NCBI GenBank assembly: GCA_031275465.1
Contig: JAISOT010000058.1
Location: 1 to 33,100, forward strand
Direction of reading: 5' to 3'
Source of the DNA: Desulfovibrio sp.
Lineage (GTDB): Bacteria; Desulfobacterota; Desulfovibrionia; Desulfovibrionales; Desulfovibrionaceae
Length of the DNA: 33,100 bases
The number at the start of each line of letters is the position of its first letter. Within the stretch, counting starts at the first letter, position 1. The notes under the pieces were generated by a model. The model ran no database searches, was not told where the DNA came from, and was given only the letters and a program-made list of their open reading frames with translations. The position numbers and the translations under genes were made by a program. Shown here piece after piece: positions 20,013 to 29,444 of the stretch.

Positions 20013-20777
20013 TCAATCCGCTTGTTCTTTATCATTGGAGGCTTCACCAATCCGGTGACATTCCAGCACAGCCGCCGGGGATGCGAACCGGGCGCCACGC
20101 AGCCGGAGGGGCAGCGGGGTCACAAAACCGGGCGGCGCGATATCCATGCGAATAATACACCACGCGCCAAGCGGCAAGACGTGCGTTACCGCCTGGCGAA
20201 GAATTCCGCCGTGAGGCCTGTTCCATGTGCGAACCGGACCCGACAGCGCGCTCAGCGAAGTCTGACTGCCCATGCCGTGCTGTTTCAGCCTGCGCCACAC
20301 GCTGAAACAGTTATACCGCGGCCAGGGCCAAAATCCACTGTTACCCAGCCTGGATAACGTATAGGACAAAGAAGCCGAATTCCAGAAAGCGACGGCGATC
20401 CCGCCTGTCGCCACGCGCAACGCCTCGGCCAGGCTGTTTTCAAAAGCCGGCCAGTTCTTTGCCGCGGCGTGCAAAACCACCCAGTCAAAGGCGTCGTCTT
20501 CAAACGGCAGATGCTCGTCGGATGAGGCCATAATTTCCGCCCGAAAACCAACATGGTGCAGAGCCCGGCTTCGCAAGCCGGGTTCGCGTTCCGTCGCGGT
20601 CACGTCAAAGCCGCATTCCCAGAGGACAGGCAAAAAAAAGCCCTCGCCGCAATTTATTTCCAGAAGTCTTTTGCCCCGACGCGGCCAAGCCGCCAGACAA
20701 TTCTGCAACAAATCCGCGCGCGCCTTCAAACCCAGACGGCCCGACACTTTCCGACAGCGGTTTTCATTTTGTATCAT
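20013..20777 (-). CDS. SAM-dependent class I methyltransferase
   Basis: RLLEINCGEGFFLPVLWECGFDVTATEREPGLR (motif I), LPFEDDAFDWVVLHAAAKNW, EALRVATGGIAVAFWN. Start chosen at MIQNENR; 20879 is an alternative. Confidence 0.75.
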   Translation of the reverse strand: MIQNENRCRKVSGRLGLKARADLLQNCLAAWPRRGKRLLEINCGEGFFLPVLWECGFDVTATEREPGLRSRALHHVGFRAEIMASSDEHLPFEDDAFDWVVLHAAAKNWPAFENSLAEALRVATGGIAVAFWNSASLSYTLSRLGNSGFWPWPRYNCFSVWRRLKQHGMGSQTSLSALSGPVRTWNRPHGGILRQAVTHVLPLGAWCIIRMDIAPPGFVTPLPLRLRGARFASPAAVLECHRIGEASNDKEQAD

Positions 20778-21024
20778 GCCCTGCCCCGCATATGACAGGA
20801 TTAAAGCAGAATCCGCGATCTTATGCAATATTCCGCAACAATACGCTGATGTTAATGTTTTTATATCCGGCAAGGACATATCAAAATTTTTGCATTACCA
20901 CCTCAAATATCGTAAAAGAACCGGACTGGACACAGTGTAGGGCCCGCGAGGCGACAACGCCGTTTGAAACGTTTCATTAGGCGGCGCAACTTGCCATCGC
21001 GCTTTTGAGGGGGTATGTTTGAGC

Positions 21025-22455
21025 ATGTCCAAACAAGTTCTTCTGCGGCGCACTCAAGTACTGCTTGTTCTGATTGCGATATGCTGCGCATGCGGAGCCG
21101 CCGCATCCTCCGGCATGGCGCTTGCGGCCTCAAAAAAAACGCCGCCCTCGCCGCTGTATGGCGGCGAACGGCCGCTGGATCCCCAAAACGAACGGCATGG
21201 GCGGCCCCAGGCCTTTACCATGAGCGAGGCCGTATTTCGCGCCCTGAAATTCAACCCTTCCCTCGGTTCCCATGAATCACAGAGCCGATCTTCGGAAGAG
21301 GGGCGCAAGGCCACCCGCGGAGCCTTTGGCCCCCGGCTCGGCATGAGTTATGCCGCCGTGAAGCAGGAGCGGGAATCTTCCCCTGTCACCACTCGTCCTC
21401 CGGAAATGGGTGTGTACAATTTCGGCGTGGAGATTTCCCAGCCTGTTTTCCAGGGATTCAGGCTTCTGGCGGATTACCAGAAAGCCGCCTTGCAGGCGGA
21501 CAGCGACAAGGCCGCGTTGCGCAAGGCCGAACTGGACATGGCTGAACAGGTGCAGCGCTATTTTCTGGATTATCTGAGGCGTGAAGAAAATGTCATAAGC
21601 GAGCGCGACTCCCTTGCCAGACTGCGCGACCAGCTTAACATAACCAAGGCCTTCCATGATGTCGGCCTCAGACCGCGCCTTGACGTTTTACAGGCAGAAG
21701 TCAACGTCAGCCAGGCGGAAAACTTGCTGGTTCAAGCTGAAAACAGCCGCGACACATGTCTGGCCATGCTCAACACCCTGCTTGGGCTGCCGGCAACGGC
21801 AAAAACCGCCTACACAGGCAAATTGGCCTATATCCCCTTCAAGCGTTCGCTGGAGATGTGTCTCGGAATGGCTTACCGCCAGCGGGTTGACCTCTATATA
21901 GCGGCCAAAGCGGTGGAAATCGCCGGGAAAAATCAACTCGCCGTGCAAAGCGATTATTATCCGCAGATAGAGGCCTACTACAATATCGCCAATACCGGCA
22001 ATACCCTTGATCTGCAGCGCGCCGGCGAAGGCGGTTCACGCGGCACAACCTGGGAAATCGGCACCCGGGCCACCTGGAATGTATTTCAGTGGGGGACCAC
22101 TTGGTATGCCGACAAGCAGGCAGGGTGGCTCGTGACCAAAATGCGTTATGAAGAGGAAGACCTGAAACTCAGCGTGGGCTATGATGTCAAATCGAAACTC
22201 CTTGCCGTGCGCGAAGCCGAAAAGCGTATCGCCCTTGCGGAAAAGAGCGTTGAACAGGCGACGGAAGCCTTTAACGCCGCTTTGGCCCGTTACAGGGAAC
22301 AAGTGGGCACCAATTTTGAGGTATTGGACGCATCCACAAAACTCACCACGGCCCAGGCCTCTCTCACCGGCGCCAAGGCTGACTATCTGACGGCTCTGGC
22401 CCAGATATACGTCGCCATGGGCGAATTTCACGCCGATCTTTTGCAGGCGCAATAG
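21025..22455 (+). CDS. TolC-family outer membrane efflux/secretion protein
   Basis: Signal sequence, AFTMSEAVFRALKFNPSL, VGLRPRLDVLQAEVNVSQAENLLVQAENSRDTCLAMLNTLLGL, YREQVGTNFEVLDASTKLTTAQASLTGAKADYLTALAQIYVAMG. Confidence 0.92.
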   Translation: MSKQVLLRRTQVLLVLIAICCACGAAASSGMALAASKKTPPSPLYGGERPLDPQNERHGRPQAFTMSEAVFRALKFNPSLGSHESQSRSSEEGRKATRGAFGPRLGMSYAAVKQERESSPVTTRPPEMGVYNFGVEISQPVFQGFRLLADYQKAALQADSDKAALRKAELDMAEQVQRYFLDYLRREENVISERDSLARLRDQLNITKAFHDVGLRPRLDVLQAEVNVSQAENLLVQAENSRDTCLAMLNTLLGLPATAKTAYTGKLAYIPFKRSLEMCLGMAYRQRVDLYIAAKAVEIAGKNQLAVQSDYYPQIEAYYNIANTGNTLDLQRAGEGGSRGTTWEIGTRATWNVFQWGTTWYADKQAGWLVTKMRYEEEDLKLSVGYDVKSKLLAVREAEKRIALAEKSVEQATEAFNAALARYREQVGTNFEVLDASTKLTTAQASLTGAKADYLTALAQIYVAMGEFHADLLQAQ

Positions 22456-22472
22456 ACCGCCGAACGCGCGAT

Positions 22473-24131
22473 ATGGATTTCCAGACGCTTACCATCACCC
22501 CGCTTGGAGGGCTTGGGGAAATAGGACTCAACTGCCAGCTTTGGGAGACGGCTCATGGCGCTGTCATGCTGGACTGCGGCCTGATGTTTCCCGACGACGA
22601 GCATCTTGGAGTGGATGTCATCATTCCTTCGTTCGATGCCGTCAGCCATATAAAAGACAAACTTTCCGGCATCGTGCTGACGCATGGACATGAGGATCAT
22701 ATCGGCGCCCTTCCCTGGCTCGTCCGGGAACTTAACAAAGGCACCCGCGTTTACGGTTCGCCCCTGACCCTGGCTCTTGTGGAGCAGAAACTGCGCGAGC
22801 GCGAAATTCTGCCCTGGGTACGACTCTGTCCAATCACTGCCGATACCGTGCTGAGACTGGCGGACATGGATTTTCACTTCTTTCCGGTTTGTCACTCCAT
22901 CCCCGAAGGCTTCGGGCTTGGCGTAGAAACCCCTGTCGGCCGGATTGTGCACAGTGGGGACTTCAAAATCGACCCCCACCCGTTAAGCGGCCCCGGCACG
23001 GATGTACAAATTTTCAAAAATTTCGCCGGGCCTCAGGGCGCCCGCCTGCTCCTTTCCGACTCAACCAATGTCATGCGTCCCGGCCGGTCACTTACCGAAC
23101 GTGAAGTCAAACAATCTCTCGGCAGGCTTTTCGCCGCCGCTGCCGGACGCATTATTATCACGCTCTTTTCCAGCCATATTCAGCGGATACAGGAAGTATT
23201 CGATCTTGCTGAAGATCATGGGCGAACCGTGGTGATAAGCGGCAAATCTTTGGCCAACAACATAGAAACTGCCTGTGAACTCAAACTGTTAAAAACTCCT
23301 CCCGCTTTCTTCAACGCATACAACGGCGTGCCGGACCTGCCGGACAACAAGCTCGTGCTTCTTGTCACCGGGGCGCAGGGAGAGCCGCTTTCTTCCCTCT
23401 CCCGCATGGTGCTGGGCGGGCACCGCCAGCTTGACATACGGCAGGGCGATACCGTTGTTATGAGTTCGCGCATGATACCGGGCAATGCCAAGGCAATTTC
23501 GCGCCTTGTCAATGAAATGTACCGCCTCGGCGCAGAAGTGCTCCACGAAGACATTGACGCCGTTCACGCATCGGGACACGCCCACAGCGAAGAGTTGCGC
23601 GACATGCTCCTGGCCGTCAGGCCCCGGCTTTTCGTACCCGTGCACGGCGAGTACCAACATCTTGTAAAACATGGCCGCCTCGCCCGGACCTGCGGTGTCG
23701 CCCCGGAAAATATCGTGCTTCTGGAGGACGGCAGGCCGCTGACTCTCACGCGAACGTCTTTCCGGATTGAGCCGCGCGTGGCTGTTGAACCTACCCTGGT
23801 AGACGGCAAGGGCGTCGGAGATGTCGGTGTCGCCGTACTCAGGGAACGCCGTATTCTGGGCGGCGAAGGAATGGTCATTGTAGTGCTGGTGATGGATTCC
23901 GCGACAGGCAGCATACTCCACGGACCTGAAATCACTTCAAAGGGTTTCGTCTTTGAACAACACTACAGTTATGTTCTGGAAGACGCAAAATGTCTTGTAT
24001 TGGATGAAGTTGAAACAGGGCAAAGGGATACGCGACGTATACGCGAGAATATTCGTTCCTCGCTGCGCAAATTCTTCAAGCGCATTTTGGAACGCGATCC
24101 GGTGGTTGTGGCAATAATCAGTGAAATCTGA
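22473..24131 (+). CDS. rnj: Ribonuclease J
   Basis: PLGGLGEIGLN, VLTHGHEDHIGALP, LLLSDSTNVMRPG, IITLFSSHIQRIQ, SGHAHSEELRDMLLAVRPRLFVPVHGEYQHL. Confidence 0.95.
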   Translation: MDFQTLTITPLGGLGEIGLNCQLWETAHGAVMLDCGLMFPDDEHLGVDVIIPSFDAVSHIKDKLSGIVLTHGHEDHIGALPWLVRELNKGTRVYGSPLTLALVEQKLREREILPWVRLCPITADTVLRLADMDFHFFPVCHSIPEGFGLGVETPVGRIVHSGDFKIDPHPLSGPGTDVQIFKNFAGPQGARLLLSDSTNVMRPGRSLTEREVKQSLGRLFAAAAGRIIITLFSSHIQRIQEVFDLAEDHGRTVVISGKSLANNIETACELKLLKTPPAFFNAYNGVPDLPDNKLVLLVTGAQGEPLSSLSRMVLGGHRQLDIRQGDTVVMSSRMIPGNAKAISRLVNEMYRLGAEVLHEDIDAVHASGHAHSEELRDMLLAVRPRLFVPVHGEYQHLVKHGRLARTCGVAPENIVLLEDGRPLTLTRTSFRIEPRVAVEPTLVDGKGVGDVGVAVLRERRILGGEGMVIVVLVMDSATGSILHGPEITSKGFVFEQHYSYVLEDAKCLVLDEVETGQRDTRRIRENIRSSLRKFFKRILERDPVVVAIISEI

Positions 24132-24141
24132 AGTGGCGGCC

Positions 24142-25392
24142 TCACCCGGACGATATTCCGCATTTTTTTGAGACGCCTTCACGCAAGGGAGCAATAAGGC
24201 GCTCCGCCTGCAGCGCGGCATTGTACTCCTGCGTCACTATCTGCCTGGCCTCTTTACGTATGAAGGCCAGTTTCGGTGCCAGTTCAAGCACGCCGGTTAC
24301 GGTTTTGGCTATGGAATCAGGCTCCATGTAATCACACAAAAAACCGTTTTTTCCGTGCTCCAGAACTTCCTTTACCGGGGCCGTGTCCGAACCGACCACA
24401 AAAGCGCCGCAGGCCATGGCTTCCAAAAAACCTGTGGACAAGGCATGGGGGGCCGTCAGGTATACGTGAACGGTTGAGGCCCGCAACATCTGACGATACT
24501 TGACGAGCGAACGCACGCCGAGCAGATGTACGCGCGAACGCGCTTTACCGGACAGGGGAATGCCCGCGAGCAACTGACTGTGCTTCTCCGTTTCCTCCCG
24601 GCCTGCGGTGCCGCCGCTCTGGCGCGATTTGCTGCGACGGTCCGGCCAGAGCATGAGAATATGGCACTTTGGCCTCGCTGCCAATATTTGGGGGACAGCC
24701 TGCAAAAATTGGGAGAAACCCCGTGACGGATCCCAGTACGGGCCGGAAAAACTGACAATCTCGGCAACTTTCGCGAGATTGAGACGGGTTTCTTCATCAA
24801 CAAAAGCCTCATGCGGCGTGGATGAAAAAAAGGCGGTATTGATCCCATGATGGATCACGTGAAGTTTTTGGGACAAAAAATCCGGATAGTGTGACTTTTG
24901 CCATGCTGAGGAGGTAAAAGCGAAATCGCAGTCCCCCAGTGCGTTATATTCCCAGAGATTGCGTATTCTGGCCGGCGCGAACCCGGCGGGGGCAATATCA
25001 TGATTGAAAAACGTCTGTTGGCCGCGCGTGTAAAACCAGTCCGCCTCTATGGCGTAAAAAGCATCCGGAAAAACATCCCGGACAAAAAGGGAGCCGGACG
25101 CGGAAGAGGAAGCGCAAATCAGGTCAGGCGCGTAGCCGTCCCTGCTCAGGAGCAGCAGGGCATTGCCGGCTCTGGCGGCGCGCCTGTACCGCAGAAGCAG
25201 ATCATTCTCAACCGGATCATGCGATGTGTGCTTCAGCGGCGGCGCGAGACGCAGATGGCGGACATTCGCCCGCGTTGATTTCTGGCCGGTTTCCGAAAGG
25301 AAAAGAATGGTGTTTTCGGGTTGCGTGCCGAAGGCATGAACCAAAAGTCGAAAAGATCCCGGAAAGGTTTTGTGCAGAAAAAGAATGCGCAT
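24142..25392 (-). CDS. Glycosyltransferase family 4 protein
   Basis: MRILFLHKTFPGSF, VIHHGINTAFFSS, VSFSGPYWDPSRGFSQFLQAVPQI, ALSTGFLEAMACGAFVVGSDTAPVKEVLEHGKNGFLCD. Confidence 0.88.
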   Translation of the reverse strand: MRILFLHKTFPGSFRLLVHAFGTQPENTILFLSETGQKSTRANVRHLRLAPPLKHTSHDPVENDLLLRYRRAARAGNALLLLSRDGYAPDLICASSSASGSLFVRDVFPDAFYAIEADWFYTRGQQTFFNHDIAPAGFAPARIRNLWEYNALGDCDFAFTSSAWQKSHYPDFLSQKLHVIHHGINTAFFSSTPHEAFVDEETRLNLAKVAEIVSFSGPYWDPSRGFSQFLQAVPQILAARPKCHILMLWPDRRSKSRQSGGTAGREETEKHSQLLAGIPLSGKARSRVHLLGVRSLVKYRQMLRASTVHVYLTAPHALSTGFLEAMACGAFVVGSDTAPVKEVLEHGKNGFLCDYMEPDSIAKTVTGVLELAPKLAFIRKEARQIVTQEYNAALQAERLIAPLREGVSKKCGISSG

Positions 25393-25410
25393 GTTTCCTC
25401 CAACAACAGG

Positions 25411-27582
25411 CTATGATGTCGAGTCCGTCAATTCGCCGGAAAGAAGCCTCTTCAGGAAAACGCCTCCCTGTTCTGACTTGAGAAAATCAACAAGCGCCTG
25501 CACCACCTTGAGATCATATTTATACGGCTTTGCGGTAAATATGTTTATTGCCTGTTGCGTGTCCAGGGCCGAACGGTAGGAACGAGGCCGCATCAGGGCG
25601 CAAAACGTGTTCGCCACCGCGAGAATTTTCGCGTTCAGGGATATTTGCTCATCCTTCAAGCCGGCGGGATAGCCTGAACCGTCTATGCGCTCATACATCT
25701 GGACGATGGCTTCCAGCACGGGAATGCCAAACTCTATTCCTTCAAGAGCATTGCGGGCATATTCCACATGCTTTTTCAACAGGGCGCGTTCTTCGTCATT
25801 CAGTTTGTCGGATTTGGTCAGCAGCTCCCTCGGCAACTGAATCATGCCAATCTGTGAAAGACTCGCCGCTGTGCGCAATGTCACCAGCGTTACATCGTCG
25901 TTTTTGTCCAAATGATGCGCCAGGGCCACGGCCAGTCTGGCGGTGAACGAGGACTGTCCGCACAGATAGGGATCTACCGCCTCAATGGCGCGCACAAAAA
26001 CGGCCACAGTCTGGGTAATCATGTGCTGCGCGCGCCGTTGCGCCATAACCAGGTCCATGATGTCGTTATAGACGGACACAACGCCCAGAATTACGCCGCT
26101 TTCACTGCAGAAAGGCGAGCAGGAAGTAAGAAAATGCCGTTGCACTCCTTTAATGGGCAGCACTTCCGTAAAACTCGCCATTTTTTTCGACTGATATACG
26201 GCCTGGGTATGCGTAACAAGACTTCTGGCCATGTCCGGAGTCAGATTTCTGTAAGAAAGGCCGGTCAAATCCGGCTGGTTCAATCCCGTCATTTGCACAT
26301 AGCTCTGGTTTGCGTAATAGATGACGCCATTCAGGTCATTGAGAATAATGCCGGCGGAAAGGGCGGAATTTACGCCGTCCATGATCTGTTTTTGCTGGTT
26401 GACCAACTGGTAGAGGTGGCGCATTTCATCGGCAATGGCGCGCTCGCGGCGGCCCAAAGCCCACCACCAGAAGGCCACAAGAATAATGGCGGCAAGGGCT
26501 ACCAAAAGAACGCCGATAATAATCACATTGCGGCGAAAATCGGCATAGTCCTTCTCAATTCTGCCGGCGTCAATCATTTCCGCCGCATACCAGGTCAAGC
26601 CCGGAACAGGCAGGGCAATGGAATACGTCTGGAACTCCTTGCCTGACGCGTCCGGCATGTTACGCAAGCCGAGAGGCAAACCGCGGTCGGCGTCAAGGCG
26701 CCAATCGGGCGGCAGGGTTATCAGTTGCGATTCGCCGGCCGTTTCGGCGACTATCTGCAGATTTTTGTCATGCATCTGCATGACGCACGAATTGAAACGC
26801 CCTTTCTCCCCTCCAGGCCGGGTGACGCTTCTGACTATCTCCGTGACATCGCAGGTGACAAGCAAGGCGGCAACGACGCGCTCGTCGGAGGCAAGGTACA
26901 ACGGCGCCCGCACAGGAAAAACCATATCCATCAGCAAGACGCCGTCCTGCAGGCGCGCGGGCAAAAACACGGGCGTTTTGTTGTCAACTACAGGCGACAA
27001 CAGCCCTTTCTGTTCCTTTGACAAATTTGTCGCGCCGGAAACAGAGATGTACGCTTCCATCTTCCTGTTCAGCAAGCCGACATTCAGATAGGCGTTTTTG
27101 GCCGCAAAGTCCTTCAACTGGCTGAGCATTACGGGCAAACGCGGCAGAATGCGCTCCGTCGCGCCCGGTCCGTGCCCGGCGGAAACTCCGTCAGAGGAAT
27201 TCTCTTCAGAAGGTGATGGGGAATCTGCCTTCTGCTCCGCGGCCAAACGGCGCAATTCCTCGGCGGGGATATTCGCATTGTCGGCCTCGGCGGCAAAAAG
27301 GCGCAACATGTCGAGGGAAGTGAATATTTCCACCTGACCTTTCAACCGCCCGGACCATACGGTGAGATTCGCCACAGCGCTCGCGGCGCGAGAACTCAGA
27401 CCTTGTTCGGTTTCTCTGTAAATGCCTTCCCTGCGCGCGTCCAGAAAAAAATTCGCTCCTGTGACCACGCCCGCCACAATCAGGGCCAGCAGCGCGAGAA
27501 GCGCATAGGCGGCGCGGCTGCGCCTGGAATGTTTTTTATATGTGGAATCCTGTGCCATACAATTTCCTTGCGGTCTGTTCAA
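25411..27582 (-). CDS. Membrane sensor: periplasmic Cache-like domain, PAS domain, degenerate HD-GYP domain
   Basis: Two TM segments flanking a ~270-aa periplasmic region; PAS (SALSAGIILNDLNGVIYYANQSYVQMTGL); C-terminal AASLSQIGMIQLPRELLTKSDKLNDEERALLKKHVEYARNAL...IVQMYERIDGSGYPAGLKDEQISLNAKILAVANTFCALM, an HD-GYP fold with HDIGK read as SQIGM. Confidence 0.88.
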   Translation of the reverse strand: MNRPQGNCMAQDSTYKKHSRRSRAAYALLALLALIVAGVVTGANFFLDARREGIYRETEQGLSSRAASAVANLTVWSGRLKGQVEIFTSLDMLRLFAAEADNANIPAEELRRLAAEQKADSPSPSEENSSDGVSAGHGPGATERILPRLPVMLSQLKDFAAKNAYLNVGLLNRKMEAYISVSGATNLSKEQKGLLSPVVDNKTPVFLPARLQDGVLLMDMVFPVRAPLYLASDERVVAALLVTCDVTEIVRSVTRPGGEKGRFNSCVMQMHDKNLQIVAETAGESQLITLPPDWRLDADRGLPLGLRNMPDASGKEFQTYSIALPVPGLTWYAAEMIDAGRIEKDYADFRRNVIIIGVLLVALAAIILVAFWWWALGRRERAIADEMRHLYQLVNQQKQIMDGVNSALSAGIILNDLNGVIYYANQSYVQMTGLNQPDLTGLSYRNLTPDMARSLVTHTQAVYQSKKMASFTEVLPIKGVQRHFLTSCSPFCSESGVILGVVSVYNDIMDLVMAQRRAQHMITQTVAVFVRAIEAVDPYLCGQSSFTARLAVALAHHLDKNDDVTLVTLRTAASLSQIGMIQLPRELLTKSDKLNDEERALLKKHVEYARNALEGIEFGIPVLEAIVQMYERIDGSGYPAGLKDEQISLNAKILAVANTFCALMRPRSYRSALDTQQAINIFTAKPYKYDLKVVQALVDFLKSEQGGVFLKRLLSGELTDSTS

Positions 27583-29441
27583 CGTTCCCTGAGGGCATTT
27601 TGCTTGGCTTTAAGGATGGGCTTGAGCAAATAGTCAAGCACTGTCTTCTTGCCGATCATAATATCCGTAGTCACCATCATGCCGGGAATGATGGGCAGCA
27701 CTTCGTTGTGGTAAACGATGGATGTTTTTTGCGTGCGCACTTTTACCAGATAATGATAGTTGCCTCTCTTGTCTTCAATGGTGTCCGCGCTGATGGATTC
27801 AAGTTTTCCTTCAAGGCCGCCGTAGATGGAAAAATCATAGGCGGAAATTTTAACCATCACATCCTGCCCTGGACGCAAGAAGGCCACATCCTTGGGAATC
27901 ACCCTGGCTTCCACGAGCAGTGTGTCGTCAAGAGGCACAATATCCATAATGGGTTCGCCGGGTTTCACAACGCCGCCAACCGTATTGATGTATATCTGCT
28001 TTACCGTGCCGCGCACGGGAGTGCGCAGTTCGGTTCGCGTAACGCGATCGCTGCCCGCTGAAAGCGTTTCGCGCAGGGAGTTCAGTTCCTGGCGGCGCTT
28101 GTTTATTTCATCGGTAATGGCTGTATTCTGCTCCGCCCTGCGGGAAGCGATGCGCTGCACAAACTCGTCCGCGGCCGCCTGGGCTTTGGGGATGCTTGCC
28201 GCAAGCATGTCTATCTGCCCCTGCAACTCCACAACCTTTTGCTGCAACCCCAGATATTCCATGCGGGAGAAATTGTTGCGCAAAAGAAGCGAATAGGCCG
28301 TGTCGCGCTGCTCAATGGAAATGGCAAGGCTGCGGTCAAGCTGGTTCTTCCTTGCGATCTGCTCTCCCAGGTCATGTTGCCGCTGCTCATACTGCGCCTT
28401 CAGCACGTCAAGTTCCGCATTGAGCTTTTCCTGACGCGAGCGCCAGGCGTTTTCCTGGTCGCCCACAATCTGGCGCGCCCGCTCTACGGTATTTGCGTCC
28501 ACGGGTTGTCCGATAAGCTGGCCGACCCATGCCCCCAGATCCGCGGGAAAAAGCGGTTGCTGATTTTTGAGTTCGCTTTCGAGGCGCATGATGGCAAGGC
28601 TGTTTTCCATGGCCTTGCTCATGGCGTCACGGTAGGAGCTTTCCGCCATTTCGTTGTCAAGCTGGGCCAGGATATCGCCCTTCTCCACAATCTGCCCTTC
28701 ACGCACAAGCACCGCGCGCAGAATGCCGCCTTCCAGATTCTGTATGGTCTGCGTGCGTTGCGAACCCACCACCTGTCCTTCCGCATGGGTAACTTCATCT
28801 ATGTCTGCCAGCGCCGCCCAGATGATCAACAGCAACAACATGGCTGCCACTGTCACGGAAAGGGCGCGCACCCCGAAACGCGGGCGGCGCGCAAGGGCCG
28901 CGTCCACCTCGTTGGCGAACTGAATGTCGTCAGGCGTAAGACCGCGCAGCGGCGCGTCCATGGCCGCGAACAAGCCCGCGTTGCCCTGGGGCGGCCCGCC
29001 GCCGGGGGCGGCTGGCGCCTGCCCGCGCTGGCCGAGGGAGTTTTCCACAGACTGCAGGAAATTTCTGTCCGGTTTTTGCTCAAGCTCGCCGCCCAAAAAC
29101 AGATCCCGCAGAAAACGCCAGGGCCCGCTGCCCTCTTTTTTTTCCTTGACAGATGCCTCGCCGAGAGGGCGCATAGCGGCCGGGCCGAGCGTCTGGCCTG
29201 AAGAAGCAGACGCGTCCCCGTCATCGGCATAGCGCTTTTTGTCCAGCATGGCCGCAAAAAACTGGTTTACGCCATCCCCCGGCATGCCCGGCATATTGGG
29301 CAATTCATTGTCATTCTTGGCGGAATCGGAGCGCTTTGCGCCAGTCAAGGCCGATTGCGGGTCGGAAGGCGGCGCTGCCCCCTGGCCCGGCACGGACACG
29401 GCGGAAGACCGGGATGCGCTTTTTCTGGAAGTCAGATCCAT
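27579..29441 (-). CDS. HlyD-family T1SS periplasmic adaptor with long N-terminal cytoplasmic extension
   Basis: TM VRALSVTVAAMLLLLIIWAALADIDEVTHAEGQVVGSQRTQTIQNLEGGILRAVLVREGQIVEKGDILAQLD; RTPVRGTVKQIYINTVGGVVKPGEPIMDIVP; GMMVTTDIMIGKKTVLDYLLKPI. Confidence 0.94.
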   Translation of the reverse strand: MDLTSRKSASRSSAVSVPGQGAAPPSDPQSALTGAKRSDSAKNDNELPNMPGMPGDGVNQFFAAMLDKKRYADDGDASASSGQTLGPAAMRPLGEASVKEKKEGSGPWRFLRDLFLGGELEQKPDRNFLQSVENSLGQRGQAPAAPGGGPPQGNAGLFAAMDAPLRGLTPDDIQFANEVDAALARRPRFGVRALSVTVAAMLLLLIIWAALADIDEVTHAEGQVVGSQRTQTIQNLEGGILRAVLVREGQIVEKGDILAQLDNEMAESSYRDAMSKAMENSLAIMRLESELKNQQPLFPADLGAWVGQLIGQPVDANTVERARQIVGDQENAWRSRQEKLNAELDVLKAQYEQRQHDLGEQIARKNQLDRSLAISIEQRDTAYSLLLRNNFSRMEYLGLQQKVVELQGQIDMLAASIPKAQAAADEFVQRIASRRAEQNTAITDEINKRRQELNSLRETLSAGSDRVTRTELRTPVRGTVKQIYINTVGGVVKPGEPIMDIVPLDDTLLVEARVIPKDVAFLRPGQDVMVKISAYDFSIYGGLEGKLESISADTIEDKRGNYHYLVKVRTQKTSIVYHNEVLPIIPGMMVTTDIMIGKKTVLDYLLKPILKAKQNALRER

Positions 29442-29444
29442 ATA

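Noticed and set aside
28239-29201. 320-aa plus-strand ORF opposite the HlyD gene
   Set aside because: Antisense shadow ORF in GC-rich DNA; the HlyD frame has clear motifs.
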